The position numbers and the translations under genes are program-made. Positions 26,402 through 37,046 of a stretch of 64,000 nt of DNA are shown piece by piece (position 1 is the first letter of the stretch; each line of letters opens with the position of its first letter). The notes beneath the pieces are model-generated. The model was not told where the DNA came from. It searched no databases and saw only the letters and a list, made by a program, of their open reading frames with translations. The DNA is taken from contig NZ_NIVS01000001.1 of the NCBI RefSeq assembly GCF_002205165.1, positions 18,863-82,862 on the forward strand, read 5' to 3'. This stretch comes from Stenotrophomonas maltophilia (GTDB taxonomy: Bacteria; Pseudomonadota; Gammaproteobacteria; Xanthomonadales; Xanthomonadaceae).

Positions 26402-26823
26402 CGGAAAGGAATAGTCGCGACGAGCATGACACGTCACGCGCATTCACTTCGGCGATCCGCCTGATGCTGGGGGTTCTGCTTATCTGGCAGCTTTCGTCGC
26501 TGGGAACCTCATCGGGCGCCTCAGTTGAGATTCTGCGCACCGCGTTTCAGCCGCTCGCTGGGGAGTCGGAGTCGTTGCCGCCGGCAGTGGGCGAGTTCGC
26601 ACGCCTTCTGCGTATCCAGCCCAAGGTGCCGGTCTCTTGCTCGCTTAGCCAAGAAGTGGCGTCGGACAGCCTGCTGATGCAACGGAGTTATGAGGCCATC
26701 TACCCCGTGAGAATTGATTCGAGCAGCGATAGCTGCGTATTGGCTACGGATGTAGCTACCGCTGTGCCGGCGTGCCGGCTGAAGTCGGAGGGGGCCCATG
26801 CGCGTATCTTCGATTGCGGATAA
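26398..26823 (+). CDS. Small membrane-anchored protein of unknown function
   Basis: I do not recognise this 141-residue protein. It has a polar cytoplasmic start, one hydrophobic helix (about residues 22-38, LMLGVLLIWQLSSLG), then a ~100-residue domain presumably in the periplasm with four Cys (CSLS, SCVLA, PACR, DCG) and an EAIYPVRIDSSSD segment. The start overlaps the preceding stop by four bases and its end overlaps the GT-C-like gene by 26 bases, so expression is coupled to both. Soluble domains with Y-x-x-Y-P-R/I-like segments occur fused to or beside GT-C transferases, so a split accessory subunit is my best guess. Confidence 0.7.
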   Translation: MTERNSRDEHDTSRAFTSAIRLMLGVLLIWQLSSLGTSSGASVEILRTAFQPLAGESESLPPAVGEFARLLRIQPKVPVSCSLSQEVASDSLLMQRSYEAIYPVRIDSSSDSCVLATDVATAVPACRLKSEGAHARIFDCG

Positions 26824-27988
26824 TGCACGAACCCATCCTTCGACCTGGCTCAGTGCATCGCTGCTTCTTGTCTATCTGTTTTATGCAGCGGGTGCAGGGG
26901 GCGTGCTGCTCACCGCCTTGGTGGTGGCGTGCTTGGGCATGTTCCTGGTGGTTGCTTTTACGCACCTGTTCTCTCGACAGAACTCACTGGCGGTCGTTTT
27001 CGTTCTAGCTCTATCCCTCATAGCGCTGGCCAGCCCATCGCCCGCATGGGACGCGCGTTCAATCTGGTTGTTCCATGGGAAACGGATCTTCTACGACGCC
27101 TCGCTCTACGCGCAGTTGGACAATTACGCGATCTGGAGTCACAACGACTATCCCTCATTCGTCCCAGCGCTTATGGCGTCAGTTGCGCATGTGTTCGGTT
27201 ATTGGAATGACGTCTTTCCGAAAGTCGTTGTCCCATTGGCGATGCTGCCGGCACTACTGGTCATCCTTCCGCGGATTCCCCGGCTAGAGTGGCGCATGGT
27301 GTTCCTTGTGGTACTGGTCGCCCTCGGTGGGAATCACCTTGTCGATGGCTACGTTGATGCTCTGCTTGCGTTGTCCTTCGTTGCGACCTTTCTTCTGGTC
27401 AATGAGATCATGGCGGCCGATCGGCCTGGTTTTGGGCAGTACTTGCAGCTGACCCTGACGGCAGCGATCTTGGCACTCGTAAAGAATGAAGGCGCCGCGC
27501 TGCTTCTGTGCGCAACGCTGGCGGGACTCGTTGGTACGCTTGTGCGCAGGCGTGGAGTGAAGCTTGGGATGGTGGTCTGCCTTGCTACGGCATTGTTGCC
27601 TTTGCTGGCTTGGAAGCTGAGCGTCTCCCATGCTGGTCTGTCCAATGATCTCGCCGGCTCCGACTTAATGGGTCAGATATCTGGCAGGCTTCGGAGCGTC
27701 CATTCCTATTCGCTGCTGATCGAGTCGTTACTGCTTCGCCTGCCGAGCATGATTTTGCTGCCGCCCTTACTGGTCATCGCCTTTGCCGCTCGGAGAAACA
27801 GCATTTCGCTCTATGTGCTGCCTGCATGCGGCACATATGTCGCAGTTCTTTTTGCGGTCTACATGAGCACTCCGAATGACTTTGCCTGGCATCTTTCCAC
27901 CAGCGCGGACCGCACTCTGCTCCCCGTGTGGCTTCTCGCGACCTGCGCTCTGCTCGTTGACCTAACTCCCAAGCATGAGCGGGAGTAG
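26798..27988 (+). CDS. Polytopic membrane protein, GT-C glycosyltransferase-like
   Basis: 396 residues with about ten hydrophobic helices. The first large loop carries ASPSPAWDARSIWLFH, an acidic-residue loop placed as in GT-C transferases that use polyprenyl-phosphate sugars on the periplasmic face; YAIWSHNDYPSF follows. GGAGGGGG lies just before ATG 26798, inside the end of the previous gene. It is followed by GtrB-like and GtrA-like genes, the standard partners of serotype-converting GT-C transferases. It is therefore the likely acceptor-specific transferase of a side-branch system. O-antigen polymerase (Wzy) is the alternative, but ABC-exported polymers do not need one. Confidence 0.72.
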   Translation: MRVSSIADNARTHPSTWLSASLLLVYLFYAAGAGGVLLTALVVACLGMFLVVAFTHLFSRQNSLAVVFVLALSLIALASPSPAWDARSIWLFHGKRIFYDASLYAQLDNYAIWSHNDYPSFVPALMASVAHVFGYWNDVFPKVVVPLAMLPALLVILPRIPRLEWRMVFLVVLVALGGNHLVDGYVDALLALSFVATFLLVNEIMAADRPGFGQYLQLTLTAAILALVKNEGAALLLCATLAGLVGTLVRRRGVKLGMVVCLATALLPLLAWKLSVSHAGLSNDLAGSDLMGQISGRLRSVHSYSLLIESLLLRLPSMILLPPLLVIAFAARRNSISLYVLPACGTYVAVLFAVYMSTPNDFAWHLSTSADRTLLPVWLLATCALLVDLTPKHERE

Positions 27989-28029
27989 GGGGCGTGCCAA
28001 TTTCTTCTCTTGGATATCCGAGGTCATAT

Positions 28030-28989
28030 ATGCAACCCGAGGTCGAGTTCGTAGTCGTTACTCCGGTCTACGAGGATCGCACTGCGTCGAGCCGACTGTT
28101 CAGCGAGCTTGCATCCTGCTACGGCAACCGCGTCTACGTAGTTGCGGTTGATGATGGCTCATTGCGCGAGCCAGTACTTGCTGAGCATCTGGAGGTGGCG
28201 GGCGTTAACGGCGTGGTGCTTACGTTGCGCCGCAATGTGGGTCACCAGAAGGCCATTGCCATTGGGCTCAGTTATGTGGAAAGCACGTTGCCCGATGCGC
28301 AACGTGTCGTGGTAATGGACTCGGACGGTGAGGATCTGCCGGCTACTATTGCCGAATTGCTCTGCGCACTGGAAGCCGAAAATGTGGATGTCGCGGTGGC
28401 GCAGCGGAAAAGTCGGGTGGAGACACTCCGATTTAAGGCCTTCTATATCGTCTACAAGTTCATTTTCCAGTTGCTGACCGGCCGATCGATCAGTTTCGGA
28501 AATTTCATGGCGCTGAAGCGTCCAGCCGTTTGTCGGGCCAATGCGATGCACGAGGTATGGACACACGTCGCTGGCGGGATCATTGCTAGCAAGCTGCGCC
28601 TAGCCGTGTGCCCCATAGACCGGGGACCTCGCTACGCGGGTCACAGCAAAATGAACTTTGTCGGACTGACGCTGCATGGTTTCCGCGCCCTCATGGTATT
28701 TGCAGAGGATGTGCTGGTCAGGGTCGGTCTGATGTGTGTCGTGGTTTCCTCCGTTTCCATCATGTTTGCAGTTGTGGCAACTCTCTTGAAACTGGCGGGC
28801 TACGCTACTCCCGGCTGGTTCTCGATGGCACTAGGCGTCCTGTTCCTTGTGTTCCTGCAGACGGGCACACTTACACTCATGACACTCATGCTTAGTGGCA
28901 TTGTTCGCGGTGGAATCCAGAAGAGGGGAGCATTCATGGATTACATCACGTGCGCGAGTGAGGTGCGTGGCAGTGCTGCGCAGCGTTGA
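28030..28989 (+). CDS. Polyprenyl-phosphate glycosyltransferase, GtrB/DPM1-like
   Basis: Transfers a sugar from a nucleotide donor to undecaprenyl phosphate at the cytoplasmic face. 319 residues: GT-A domain with VVTPVYED, VVAVDDGS, NVGHQKAIAIG and the metal site VMDSDGEDLP (about residue 95), HSKMNF, then two C-terminal transmembrane helices (about 230-260 and 268-295) as in GtrB. ATG 28030 has GAGG 7 bases upstream; a GTG at 27994 is possible but the family homology begins only at EFVVVTPVYED. It overlaps the GtrA-like gene. The sugar is unknown; UDP-xylose and UDP-glucuronate can be made by the adjacent uxs and ugd. Confidence 0.87.
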   Translation: MQPEVEFVVVTPVYEDRTASSRLFSELASCYGNRVYVVAVDDGSLREPVLAEHLEVAGVNGVVLTLRRNVGHQKAIAIGLSYVESTLPDAQRVVVMDSDGEDLPATIAELLCALEAENVDVAVAQRKSRVETLRFKAFYIVYKFIFQLLTGRSISFGNFMALKRPAVCRANAMHEVWTHVAGGIIASKLRLAVCPIDRGPRYAGHSKMNFVGLTLHGFRALMVFAEDVLVRVGLMCVVVSSVSIMFAVVATLLKLAGYATPGWFSMALGVLFLVFLQTGTLTLMTLMLSGIVRGGIQKRGAFMDYITCASEVRGSAAQR

Positions 28990-29365
28990 TCTCCGCCAGT
29001 TTGCCCGATTCGTAGCGAATGGATTGGCTGCGACCGCGGTTCATTTTGGGGTGCTGACCTTTTTGGTTGAGGTCATGCACGTGGAATCCAAGGGTGTGGC
29101 TAATTCCATTGCAGCGGTATTTGGGATTTTTGCATCATTTATGGGCAATCGTTTTTTCGTATTCGCGTCGAAGACAGGCAGCATTCGCAAGGAACTTCTC
29201 AGGTTCTCCGCGTTGTATGCGGCATTGGCGTTTCTGAGCGGGGCGCTAATGGCGCTATGGGCTGACGTGCTTGCTTTCGATTATCGGATCGGCTTCGTTG
29301 CAATCAGCGGTGTTCAACTTGTTCTTTCTTTCCTAGGCAATCGTATGTTGGTATTCAAGGTATGA
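28973..29365 (+). CDS. GtrA-like polyprenyl-phosphate-sugar flippase
   Basis: A 130-residue four-helix membrane protein of the GtrA family. It shows FARFVANGLAATAVHFG, NSIAAVFGIFASFMGNRFFVF and GVQLVLSFLGNRMLVFKV, the two N-R-x-[FL]-V-F repeats that define the family. It is thought to move the lipid-linked sugar to the periplasm. GTG 28973 is favoured because GAGG lies 9 bases before it; GTG 28967 is too close to that site. It overlaps the GtrB-like gene by 17 bases and its stop overlaps the next ATG. Local GC is low: bases 29101-29160 contain 22 G or C by hand count. Confidence 0.88.
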   Translation: MLRSVDLRQFARFVANGLAATAVHFGVLTFLVEVMHVESKGVANSIAAVFGIFASFMGNRFFVFASKTGSIRKELLRFSALYAALAFLSGALMALWADVLAFDYRIGFVAISGVQLVLSFLGNRMLVFKV

Positions 29366-29958
29366 ATAAGTTCCTAAAGGCGGCCGGTTTGACCGGTGTC
29401 TATATCGTCGTGCTGCTTGCCGTGTATGTGACCCACATGCGCTACTTCGCTGTCGATGTCGTGTTCTACGCGGCGATCGGGGACGCGTTCATTGCCCTTG
29501 CCATCACCGGCCTGTTGCTGCTGCTGCCTTGGTTCGGGTCCCTGTCCGGCCTGGAAAGATTTCTTCTCTGCGTCATCTGGCTGCTGGGAGGGTATTCTTT
29601 TGCGATCTCCGTTCCTACGGTGGTCGACCGGTCGCTTTCGTTCTACATTTTGGAAAAGCTGGAACAGCGCGGAGGCGGGATCCGCCAGGATGCCTTCCAA
29701 GATGTGTTCACCAAGGAGTACATGGTCGAACATCGCTTGGTCGATGTGCGCTTGACTGAGCAGGAGAGCTCCGGAACCGTACAGATCGTCAATGGGTGCG
29801 TCCGCTTGACGGAAAAGGGTGAACGCATTGCTACGCTGAGCAGGTTCTATCGCAAAAATCTGCTGCCTAAACGTAGACTCCTGCTTGGTGTCTATTCCGA
29901 TGACCTTACGGACCCGTTCCGGCATAGCCTTGAGAACGTGGACTATCGCTGTAGGTGA
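29362..29958 (+). CDS. Membrane protein with winged-helix-like cytoplasmic tail, unknown
   Basis: I do not recognise this 198-residue protein. Residues 1-90 hold three hydrophobic helices (about 5-24, 32-57, 65-87). The soluble remainder reads SFYILEKLEQRGG, DAFQDVFTKEYMVEHRLVDVRL, GTVQIVNGCVRLTEKGERIATL, a helix-helix-helix-hairpin order ending in LTxKG as in winged-helix DNA-binding folds. A basic RFYRKNLLPKRR stretch follows. It is coupled to the GtrA-like gene (ATGA, 29362-29365) and is the last gene of the run. It might be a regulator tethered to the membrane or an assembly subunit of the side-branch system; neither is established. Confidence 0.7.
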   Translation: MNKFLKAAGLTGVYIVVLLAVYVTHMRYFAVDVVFYAAIGDAFIALAITGLLLLLPWFGSLSGLERFLLCVIWLLGGYSFAISVPTVVDRSLSFYILEKLEQRGGGIRQDAFQDVFTKEYMVEHRLVDVRLTEQESSGTVQIVNGCVRLTEKGERIATLSRFYRKNLLPKRRLLLGVYSDDLTDPFRHSLENVDYRCR

Positions 29959-30140
29959 AATAAAGGGCGCTGCATTGCTGTTGTAATCCTGATGCGCTTT
30001 TCAAGCACAGTCGGTTTGTCCGAAGAGGGGGTGCAAGAGACCGGCCCTGCGGATTTGTCTGCCGCTTCTTGATTTCAGTGAATGATGTGGGGAATCCGTT
30101 GCAACGGATCCAATGACTTTGAATCTTGCTGCAAAGAGAA

Positions 30141-30169
30141 GGGGCGCCTTAAAGGCGCCCCTTGTCATT
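30141..30169. terminator. Bidirectional terminator closing the O-antigen run and uxs
   Basis: GGGGCGCCTT (30141-30150) pairs with AAGGCGCCCC (30152-30161) and is followed by TTGTCATTT. On the minus strand the complement of GCAAAGAGAA also gives a T-rich exit. It separates the plus-strand glycosyltransferase run from convergent uxs-ugd. Confidence 0.85.
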
Positions 30170-30183
30170 TCAGCCCGCTCGAT

Positions 30184-31149
30184 TCAGTTGTTCTCGCTGA
30201 GCAGGTTGTCGAAGTATGCGATCGTCCGGCGCAGGCCCTCTTCCAGCTGGATCTGTGGTTCCCAGTTGTCAAGCTTCTTCTTGGCAAGCGTGATGTCAGG
30301 TTGACGCTGCATCGGGTCGTCAACCGGCAACGGTTTGAATACGAGCTTTGATCCGGAGTTGGTCAGTGCGATGACCTTCTCGGCGAGTTCGCGAATGGTG
30401 AACTCGCCGGGATTTCCAAGGTTGCATGGCCCGGTGAAGCCAGGCTCACTGTCCATCAGTCGCAGGAAGCCTTCGATCAGATCATCCACGTAGCAGAACG
30501 AACGCGTCTGCTTACCCTCACCATAGATAGTTATGTCTTCGCCGCGAAGGGCCTGCACGATGAAGTTCGAGACAACCCGCCCGTCATTGGGGTGCATGCG
30601 GGGGCCGTAAGTGTTGAAAATTCGTGCGACCTTGATGTCTAGACCGTGCTGCCGGTGGTAATCGAAGAACAGGGTTTCCGCGCAGCGCTTACCCTCGTCA
30701 TAGCACGAGCGAGGGCCGATCGGATTGACGTTGCCCCAGTATTCCTCGCGTTGCGGATGGATATTGGGGTCGCCATACACTTCACTGGTCGAGGCCTGGA
30801 AGATGCGGCAGTCGAGCCGCTTGGCAAGGCCAAGCAAGTTGATTGCTCCGTGAACCGACGTCTTCGTGGTCTGTACCGGATCGTGGCTGTAGTGGATCGG
30901 CGACGCGGGGCAGGCCAGGTTCCAGATCTCGTCGACTTCAACGTAGATGGGGAACGTCACATCGTGCCGCAGGAACTCAAAATGAGGATTCGGCAGCAGG
31001 TGCTCGATGTTGCGCTTGCTGCCGGTGAACAAGTTGTCGGCACAGATGACTTCATTACCGCGATCCAGCAGACGCTCGATCAGGTGGGAGCCAAGAAAGC
31101 CGGCTCCACCCGTTACCAGCACACGCTTTCGACTGTTGTAGTTTTTCAT
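30184..31149 (-). CDS. uxs: UDP-glucuronate decarboxylase (UDP-xylose synthase)
   Basis: Decarboxylates UDP-glucuronate to UDP-xylose through an NAD-bound 4-keto intermediate. A 321-residue extended SDR with [10 protein letters not shown] (residues 13-22), [18 protein letters not shown] and the catalytic pair in [11 protein letters not shown] (about residue 148), followed by [10 protein letters not shown] and [14 protein letters not shown], the block that distinguishes UXS from epimerases. Start overlaps the ugd stop (ATGA), so the two enzymes are made together and carry UDP-glucose to UDP-xylose. A convergent terminator lies beyond its end. Confidence 0.93.
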   Translation of the reverse strand: MKNYNSRKRVLVTGGAGFLGSHLIERLLDRGNEVICADNLFTGSKRNIEHLLPNPHFEFLRHDVTFPIYVEVDEIWNLACPASPIHYSHDPVQTTKTSVHGAINLLGLAKRLDCRIFQASTSEVYGDPNIHPQREEYWGNVNPIGPRSCYDEGKRCAETLFFDYHRQHGLDIKVARIFNTYGPRMHPNDGRVVSNFIVQALRGEDITIYGEGKQTRSFCYVDDLIEGFLRLMDSEPGFTGPCNLGNPGEFTIRELAEKVIALTNSGSKLVFKPLPVDDPMQRQPDITLAKKKLDNWEPQIQLEEGLRRTIAYFDNLLSENN

Positions 31150-32504
31150 TTCACATTCCCGGTTCTGTCGCAGGTCACGGAGCGGCCCCGGCCAATGCCG
31201 TAATACGCAATTCCAATGGATTCCACCTTGGCAGGGTCATACATGTTGCGGCCGTCGAAGATGACACGGTCATGCAGCTGCAGTAGCGGCTCGAAGCTGG
31301 AAAGTAGGAACTGTTTCCACTCGGTGACTATGACCAGTGCATCTGCAGCGATCAGTGCCTGATCCGCAGAACTGGCGAACGAAACCGCATCGCCACAGGA
31401 GGAAAGCAGGTGGCGTGCCTCTGTCATGGCTTGGGGGTCGTAGCAACGCACCTTAGCGCCGCGAGCGATCAGGTCTGCAATGAGGACGAGTGCTGGTGCC
31501 TCGCGCATATCGTCTGTGTTTGGTTTGAAGGACAACCCCCAGACTGCAAATGTCTTACCACTGACATCGTCGGCGTAGTGGCGAGCGATCAGTTGCGACA
31601 GTTTCTGCTTCTGGCGGTAGTTGACCGCTTCGACTGCGTTGAGCAGCTCGGCCTGATAGCCGACCGAATCCGATGTCCTTCCCAGCGCCTGTACGTCCTT
31701 GGGGAAGCACGATCCGCCATAGCCGGCGCCTGGATATATGAAGGAATATCCGATTCGGCTGTCGGAGCCGATACCTTTACGAACCTGTTCGATGTCCGCG
31801 CCAACGCGTTCGGCGATGTTGGCGATCTCGTTCATGAAGCTGATCTTGGTGGCAAGCATGGCATTTGCCGCATACTTGGTGAGCTCCGCAGACGGCACGT
31901 CCATCACGATCAGGCGGTCGTGATTGCGATTGAACGGGAGATAGAGCTCCCGCATCTGATCAGCAGCAGATGGCACCGCAGTACCTATGATGATCCGGTC
32001 CGGACGCATGAAGTCGCGGATCGCATCGCCTTCTTTGAGAAACTCGGGGTTGGAAACCACGTGGAATGCGACTTTCCGTCCGGTCCCGGAAAGTGCCTGT
32101 GCGATCTGCTGCTCGACTCTTCCAGCGGTGCCTACGGGTACGGTTGATTTGTCCACAATCACCGCATCGTGGTCCAGGTGTCGGCCAATAGTCTCAGCCA
32201 CAGCCAAGACATGGGTGAGATCGGCGCTTCCGTCTTCACCTGGAGGGGTTCCCACAGCGATGAAGATGATATTGCCATGTCGCACTGCGGCTTCTGCGCT
32301 CGTCGTGAACAACAGACGATTTGCAGCGACATTGGCAGTGATCATCGACTCGAGTCCCGGCTCGTAAATCGGAATGATTCCCTGCTCAAGTCGCTTGACC
32401 TTGCCGGCGTCGGTATCAACACAGATCACGTCATGGCCAACCTCTGCCAAACATGCGGCTGTGACCAATCCAACATAGCCCGCACCAAAAATTGCTACTT
32501 TCAT
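31146..32504 (-). CDS. ugd: UDP-glucose 6-dehydrogenase
   Basis: Oxidises UDP-glucose to UDP-glucuronate with two NAD. 452 residues: Rossmann start [19 protein letters not shown], middle helix, and the catalytic Cys in [14 protein letters not shown] (about residue 260), then the C-terminal UDP-binding domain ([16 protein letters not shown]). ATG 32504 is used because AGAGG lies 8 bases upstream; the TTG one codon earlier is unlikely. It heads a two-gene operon with uxs. Its codon use is closer to the O-antigen block than to the etf genes 68 bases upstream, so the block boundary lies there. Confidence 0.95.
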   Translation of the reverse strand: MKVAIFGAGYVGLVTAACLAEVGHDVICVDTDAGKVKRLEQGIIPIYEPGLESMITANVAANRLLFTTSAEAAVRHGNIIFIAVGTPPGEDGSADLTHVLAVAETIGRHLDHDAVIVDKSTVPVGTAGRVEQQIAQALSGTGRKVAFHVVSNPEFLKEGDAIRDFMRPDRIIIGTAVPSAADQMRELYLPFNRNHDRLIVMDVPSAELTKYAANAMLATKISFMNEIANIAERVGADIEQVRKGIGSDSRIGYSFIYPGAGYGGSCFPKDVQALGRTSDSVGYQAELLNAVEAVNYRQKQKLSQLIARHYADDVSGKTFAVWGLSFKPNTDDMREAPALVLIADLIARGAKVRCYDPQAMTEARHLLSSCGDAVSFASSADQALIAADALVIVTEWKQFLLSSFEPLLQLHDRVIFDGRNMYDPAKVESIGIAYYGIGRGRSVTCDRTGNVK

Positions 32505-32527
32505 CAATGACCTCTTCTAGAACGGAC

Positions 32528-32553
32528 GACGCCCCGTCGATAGACGGGGCGTC
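32528..32553 (-). terminator. Hairpin after etfA
   Basis: A perfect 11-bp stem (32528-32538 with 32543-32553, four-base loop) lies 20 bases past the etfA stop on the minus strand. The following tract is GTCCGTTCT, so the T run is weak. It marks the edge between the etf genes and the ugd-uxs operon. Confidence 0.6.
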
Positions 32554-32572
32554 ATGGCGGCAGCTCAAGAGT

Positions 32573-33510
<938 letters not shown>

Positions 33511-33511
<1 letters not shown>

Positions 33512-34257
33512 TACAGCAACCCCTTCTGCTTGAGTGCAGCGACCAGTTCGGCCGCGTCCTTGACCATCACGCCCTTGCTGCGCTTGACCGGCGCCGCGTA
33601 CTGGGTGGTCTTGAAGGTATCGGCGGCTTCAACACCGAGATCGGCCAGCTGCAGGGTCTCCAGCGGCTTGGCCTTGGCCTTCATGATGTCGGGCAGCTTG
33701 ATGAAGCGCGGCTCGTTCAGGCGCAGGTCGGTGGTGACCACGGCCGGCAGGTCGACTTCCAGCGTTTCCAGGCCGGCGTCGACTTCACGGGTGACCGTAG
33801 CCTTGCCGTCGGCGATCTCCAGTTTGCTGGCGAAGGTCGCCTGCGGGCGGCCCCACAGCGTGGCCAGCATCTGGCCGGTCTGGTTGGCATCGTCATCGAT
33901 GGCCTGCTTGCCAAGGATCACCAGGTCCGGCTGTTCCTTCTCGACCAGCTTGAGCAGGGTACGAGCAGCCGTCAGCGGCTGGATGGCCTGGTCGGTCACG
34001 ACATGGATGGCGCGGTTCGCGCCCATGGCCAGGCCGTTGCGCAGGTGCGCCTGGGCATCGGCCGGTGCGATCGTGGCCACCACGACCTCGGTGGCGATGC
34101 CCTTGTCACGCAGGCGCAGCGCTTCTTCCAGCGCGATTTCATCGAACGGATTGGGGGACAGCTTGACGCCATCGGTAACCACGCCGGAACCGTCCGGCTT
34201 GACCTGAATGCGGACGTTGTAGTCCACCACGCGCTTGTACGCGACGAGGATTTTCAT
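33511..34257 (-). CDS. etfB: Electron transfer flavoprotein subunit beta
   Basis: AMP-binding partner of EtfA. 248 residues: MKILVAYKRVVDYNVRI, NPFDEIALEEALRLRD, and the adenylate-binding stretch GKQAIDDDANQTGQMLA (about residue 120), with the C-terminal KAKAKPLETL arm that grips the alpha subunit. Start at ATG 34257. It is divergent from rmlB, with 260 bases between. Confidence 0.96.
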
Positions 34258-34517
34258 CTGGTGCTGGATCCTTCAATAACGGGAGAACGTCCGGTTCTTT
34301 GACTAGCAACCGGTTCGGGGGTGGGACAGCGATTCTAACTGGCGCGAGGCCACCATGCGAATGCGTATGGTTGTGCTGCAGTGCGGCATGAAATCGACGG
34401 AAAGCGCCTGCTGTTCACGCTGGACGGGCAGTCGTGAAGACGGACCCCATGTATCCTGTTGCGCTGAGTTGGGGCGCAGGCCGCCCCCAGCACGCACATC
34501 GAACAGGAGAATGGGTA

Positions 34518-35573
34518 GTGCCCACATGGCTTGTCACCGGCGGAGCCGGATTCATTGGCGGTAACTTTGTCCTCGAAGCCGTCGCGAAGGGCGTGCGTGT
34601 CATCAATCTCGATGCGTTGACCTATGCGGGCAACCTGAAAACCCTGGCCTCGCTGGACGGCAATCCGGACCATGTGTTCGTCGAAGGTGACATCGGCGAT
34701 CACGCGCTCGTCGCCCGCCTGCTGGCCGAACACCGTCCGGACGCCGTGCTGAACTTCGCCGCCGAAAGCCACGTGGACCGTTCCATCGATGGACCGGGCG
34801 CGTTCATCCAGACCAACGTGGTCGGCACCCTTGCGCTGCTGGAGGCCGTGCGCGATTACTGGAAGGCACTGCCGGCCGACAAGGGCCAGGCGTTCCGTTT
34901 CCTGCACGTGTCCACTGATGAGGTGTACGGCACCCTCGGCGAGACCGGCAAGTTCAGCGAGACAACCCCGTATGCGCCGAACTCGCCGTACTCGGCGTCC
35001 AAGGCGGCCTCGGACCATCTGGTGCGCGCGTTCCACCACACCTACGGGCTACCGGTGCTGACCACCAACTGCTCCAACAACTATGGCCCGTACCACTTCC
35101 CCGAGAAGCTGATCCCCCTGGTGATCGCTAAGGCCCTAGCCGGCGAACCGCTGCCGGTCTACGGCGATGGCAAGCAGGTGCGCGACTGGCTGTTCGTGAG
35201 CGATCACTGCGAAGCGATCCGCACCGTGCTGGCCAAGGGCCAGGTCGGCGAGACCTACAACGTCGGCGGCAACTCCGAAAAGCAGAACATCGAGGTGGTG
35301 CAGGCGATCTGCGCACTGCTCGATGCACGCCGCCCGCGTAAGGATGGCCAGCCGCGCGCCAGCCAGATTACCTATGTGATCGACCGCCCTGGTCATGATC
35401 GCCGCTACGCGATCGATGCCTCCAAGCTCAAGGACCAGCTGGGCTGGGAGCCGAAGTACACCTTCGAGCAGGGTATCGGCTTCACCGTGGACTGGTACCT
35501 GGACAACCAGGACTGGGTCAACGGCGTGCTCGACGGCAGCTACCGCCTGCAGCGCATCGGCACCACCGCCTGA
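34518..35573 (+). CDS. rmlB: dTDP-glucose 4,6-dehydratase
   Basis: Second step of dTDP-L-rhamnose synthesis. 351 residues: [44 protein letters not shown] and the [12 protein letters not shown] catalytic block (Tyr-x3-Lys). GTG at 34518 is taken as start because AGGAG lies about 10 bases upstream and family homology begins at TWLVTGG; a longer in-frame reading from 34434 adds 28 codons of unrelated sequence. First of the rmlBACD operon; 31 bases separate it from rmlA. Confidence 0.95.
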   Translation: MPTWLVTGGAGFIGGNFVLEAVAKGVRVINLDALTYAGNLKTLASLDGNPDHVFVEGDIGDHALVARLLAEHRPDAVLNFAAESHVDRSIDGPGAFIQTNVVGTLALLEAVRDYWKALPADKGQAFRFLHVSTDEVYGTLGETGKFSETTPYAPNSPYSASKAASDHLVRAFHHTYGLPVLTTNCSNNYGPYHFPEKLIPLVIAKALAGEPLPVYGDGKQVRDWLFVSDHCEAIRTVLAKGQVGETYNVGGNSEKQNIEVVQAICALLDARRPRKDGQPRASQITYVIDRPGHDRRYAIDASKLKDQLGWEPKYTFEQGIGFTVDWYLDNQDWVNGVLDGSYRLQRIGTTA

Positions 35574-35604
35574 GTGCGGTGAACACCAGACAGAGGACAA
35601 CCGC

Positions 35605-36492
35605 ATGACTCAACGCAAGGGCATCATCCTCGCGGGTGGTTCGGGCACCCGCCTGTATCCGATCACCAAGGGCGTCAGCAAGCAGCTGCTGCCCGTGTAC
35701 GACAAGCCGATGATCTATTACCCGCTCAGTGTGCTGATGCTGGCCGGGATCCGCGACGTGTTGATCATCAATACCCCGCACGAGCAGGCATTGTTCCAGA
35801 GCCTGCTCGGCGATGGCTCGCAATGGGGCATGAACATCGAGTATGCCGTGCAGCCGAGTCCGGACGGGCTGGCGCAGGCTTACCTGATCGGCAAGGACTT
35901 CATCGGCGGCAAGCCGAGCTGCTTGGTTCTGGGCGACAACATCTTCCACGGTCATGGCCTGCGTGAAGTGCTGCGCAATGCCGACCAGCGCGATACCGGA
36001 GCCACGGTGTTCGGTTACTGGGTCAATGATCCGGAGCGCTACGGCGTGGCCGAGTTCGACAAGGCCGGCAAGGTGATCGACCTGGTCGAGAAGCCCGAGA
36101 AGCCGCGCTCCAACTATGCGGTCACCGGCCTATACTTCTACGACGGCTATGCCAGCGAGTATGCCGCCGAGCTGAAGCCGTCGCCGCGTGGCGAGCTGGA
36201 GATCACCGATCTCAACCAGCGTTACCTGCGCGAGGGCAACCTGCATCTGGAAGCGCTGGGCCGGGGCTATGCGTGGCTGGACACCGGTACGCACCAGTCA
36301 CTGCTGGAAGCCTCCAACTTCATCGAGACCATCCAGACCCGTCAGGGCCTGCAGGTCTGCTGCCCTGAGGAAATTGCTTTCGGCCAGGGCTGGATCACCG
36401 CCGAGCAGCTGGAGGCGCTGGCAGCGCCGCTGATCAAGAACGGCTACGGCCAGTATCTGCACACGCTGGCTGTGCGAGGAGTTGTACCGTGA
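35605..36492 (+). CDS. rmlA: Glucose-1-phosphate thymidylyltransferase
   Basis: First step of dTDP-L-rhamnose synthesis, joining dTTP and glucose-1-phosphate. 295 residues with the G-x-G-T-R-L nucleotide loop ([13 protein letters not shown]), [26 protein letters not shown] (metal-binding Asp) and [12 protein letters not shown]. Family length is about 290, so it is complete. Its stop overlaps the rmlC GTG. Confidence 0.96.
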   Translation: MTQRKGIILAGGSGTRLYPITKGVSKQLLPVYDKPMIYYPLSVLMLAGIRDVLIINTPHEQALFQSLLGDGSQWGMNIEYAVQPSPDGLAQAYLIGKDFIGGKPSCLVLGDNIFHGHGLREVLRNADQRDTGATVFGYWVNDPERYGVAEFDKAGKVIDLVEKPEKPRSNYAVTGLYFYDGYASEYAAELKPSPRGELEITDLNQRYLREGNLHLEALGRGYAWLDTGTHQSLLEASNFIETIQTRQGLQVCCPEEIAFGQGWITAEQLEALAAPLIKNGYGQYLHTLAVRGVVP

Positions 36493-37046
36493 AGATTATT
36501 GAAACGAAATTGCCCGGCTGCGTCGTGATCGAGCCCGCCGTGTTCGGCGACGAGCGTGGCTTTTTCTTCGAGACGTGGAATGCGGCCCGTTTCGGCGAAC
36601 ATGCGCTGCCGACGAAATTCGTACAGAGCAATGTCTCCAGTTCGGCCAAGGGCGTATTGCGCGGTCTGCATTACCAGTGGCCGCGCCCACAGGGCAAGCT
36701 GGTCAGCGTGCTCGAGGGGGAGGTCTACGACGTGGCGGTGGATATCCGTCGTGGCTCGCCGACCTTCGGCCAGTGGGCTGCCGTGGTGCTAAGTGCGGAG
36801 AACAAGAAGCAGTTCTGGATTCCGGAAGGCTTCGCGCATGGTTTTGCGGTGCTCTCCGAACGGGCCATTTTCAGCTACCTTTGCACCGAGGTGTACCTGA
36901 AAGACTTCGACGCTGGCATCCGCTGGAATGATGCCGACATCGCCGTCGACTGGCCGATCAGCGCACCGACGCTCTCGGCCAAGGATGAGGCTGCGCCGTT
37001 CCTGAAAGACATTGCCGAGGACCGCCTGCCGGTCTATCAGTCGTGA
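36489..37046 (+). CDS. rmlC: dTDP-4-dehydrorhamnose 3,5-epimerase
   Basis: Double epimerisation step of dTDP-L-rhamnose synthesis. A 185-residue cupin: [31 protein letters not shown] (catalytic His), [36 protein letters not shown] start overlaps the rmlA stop (GTGA at 36489-36492), a sign of coupled translation. Confidence 0.96.
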   Translation: MKIIETKLPGCVVIEPAVFGDERGFFFETWNAARFGEHALPTKFVQSNVSSSAKGVLRGLHYQWPRPQGKLVSVLEGEVYDVAVDIRRGSPTFGQWAAVVLSAENKKQFWIPEGFAHGFAVLSERAIFSYLCTEVYLKDFDAGIRWNDADIAVDWPISAPTLSAKDEAAPFLKDIAEDRLPVYQS

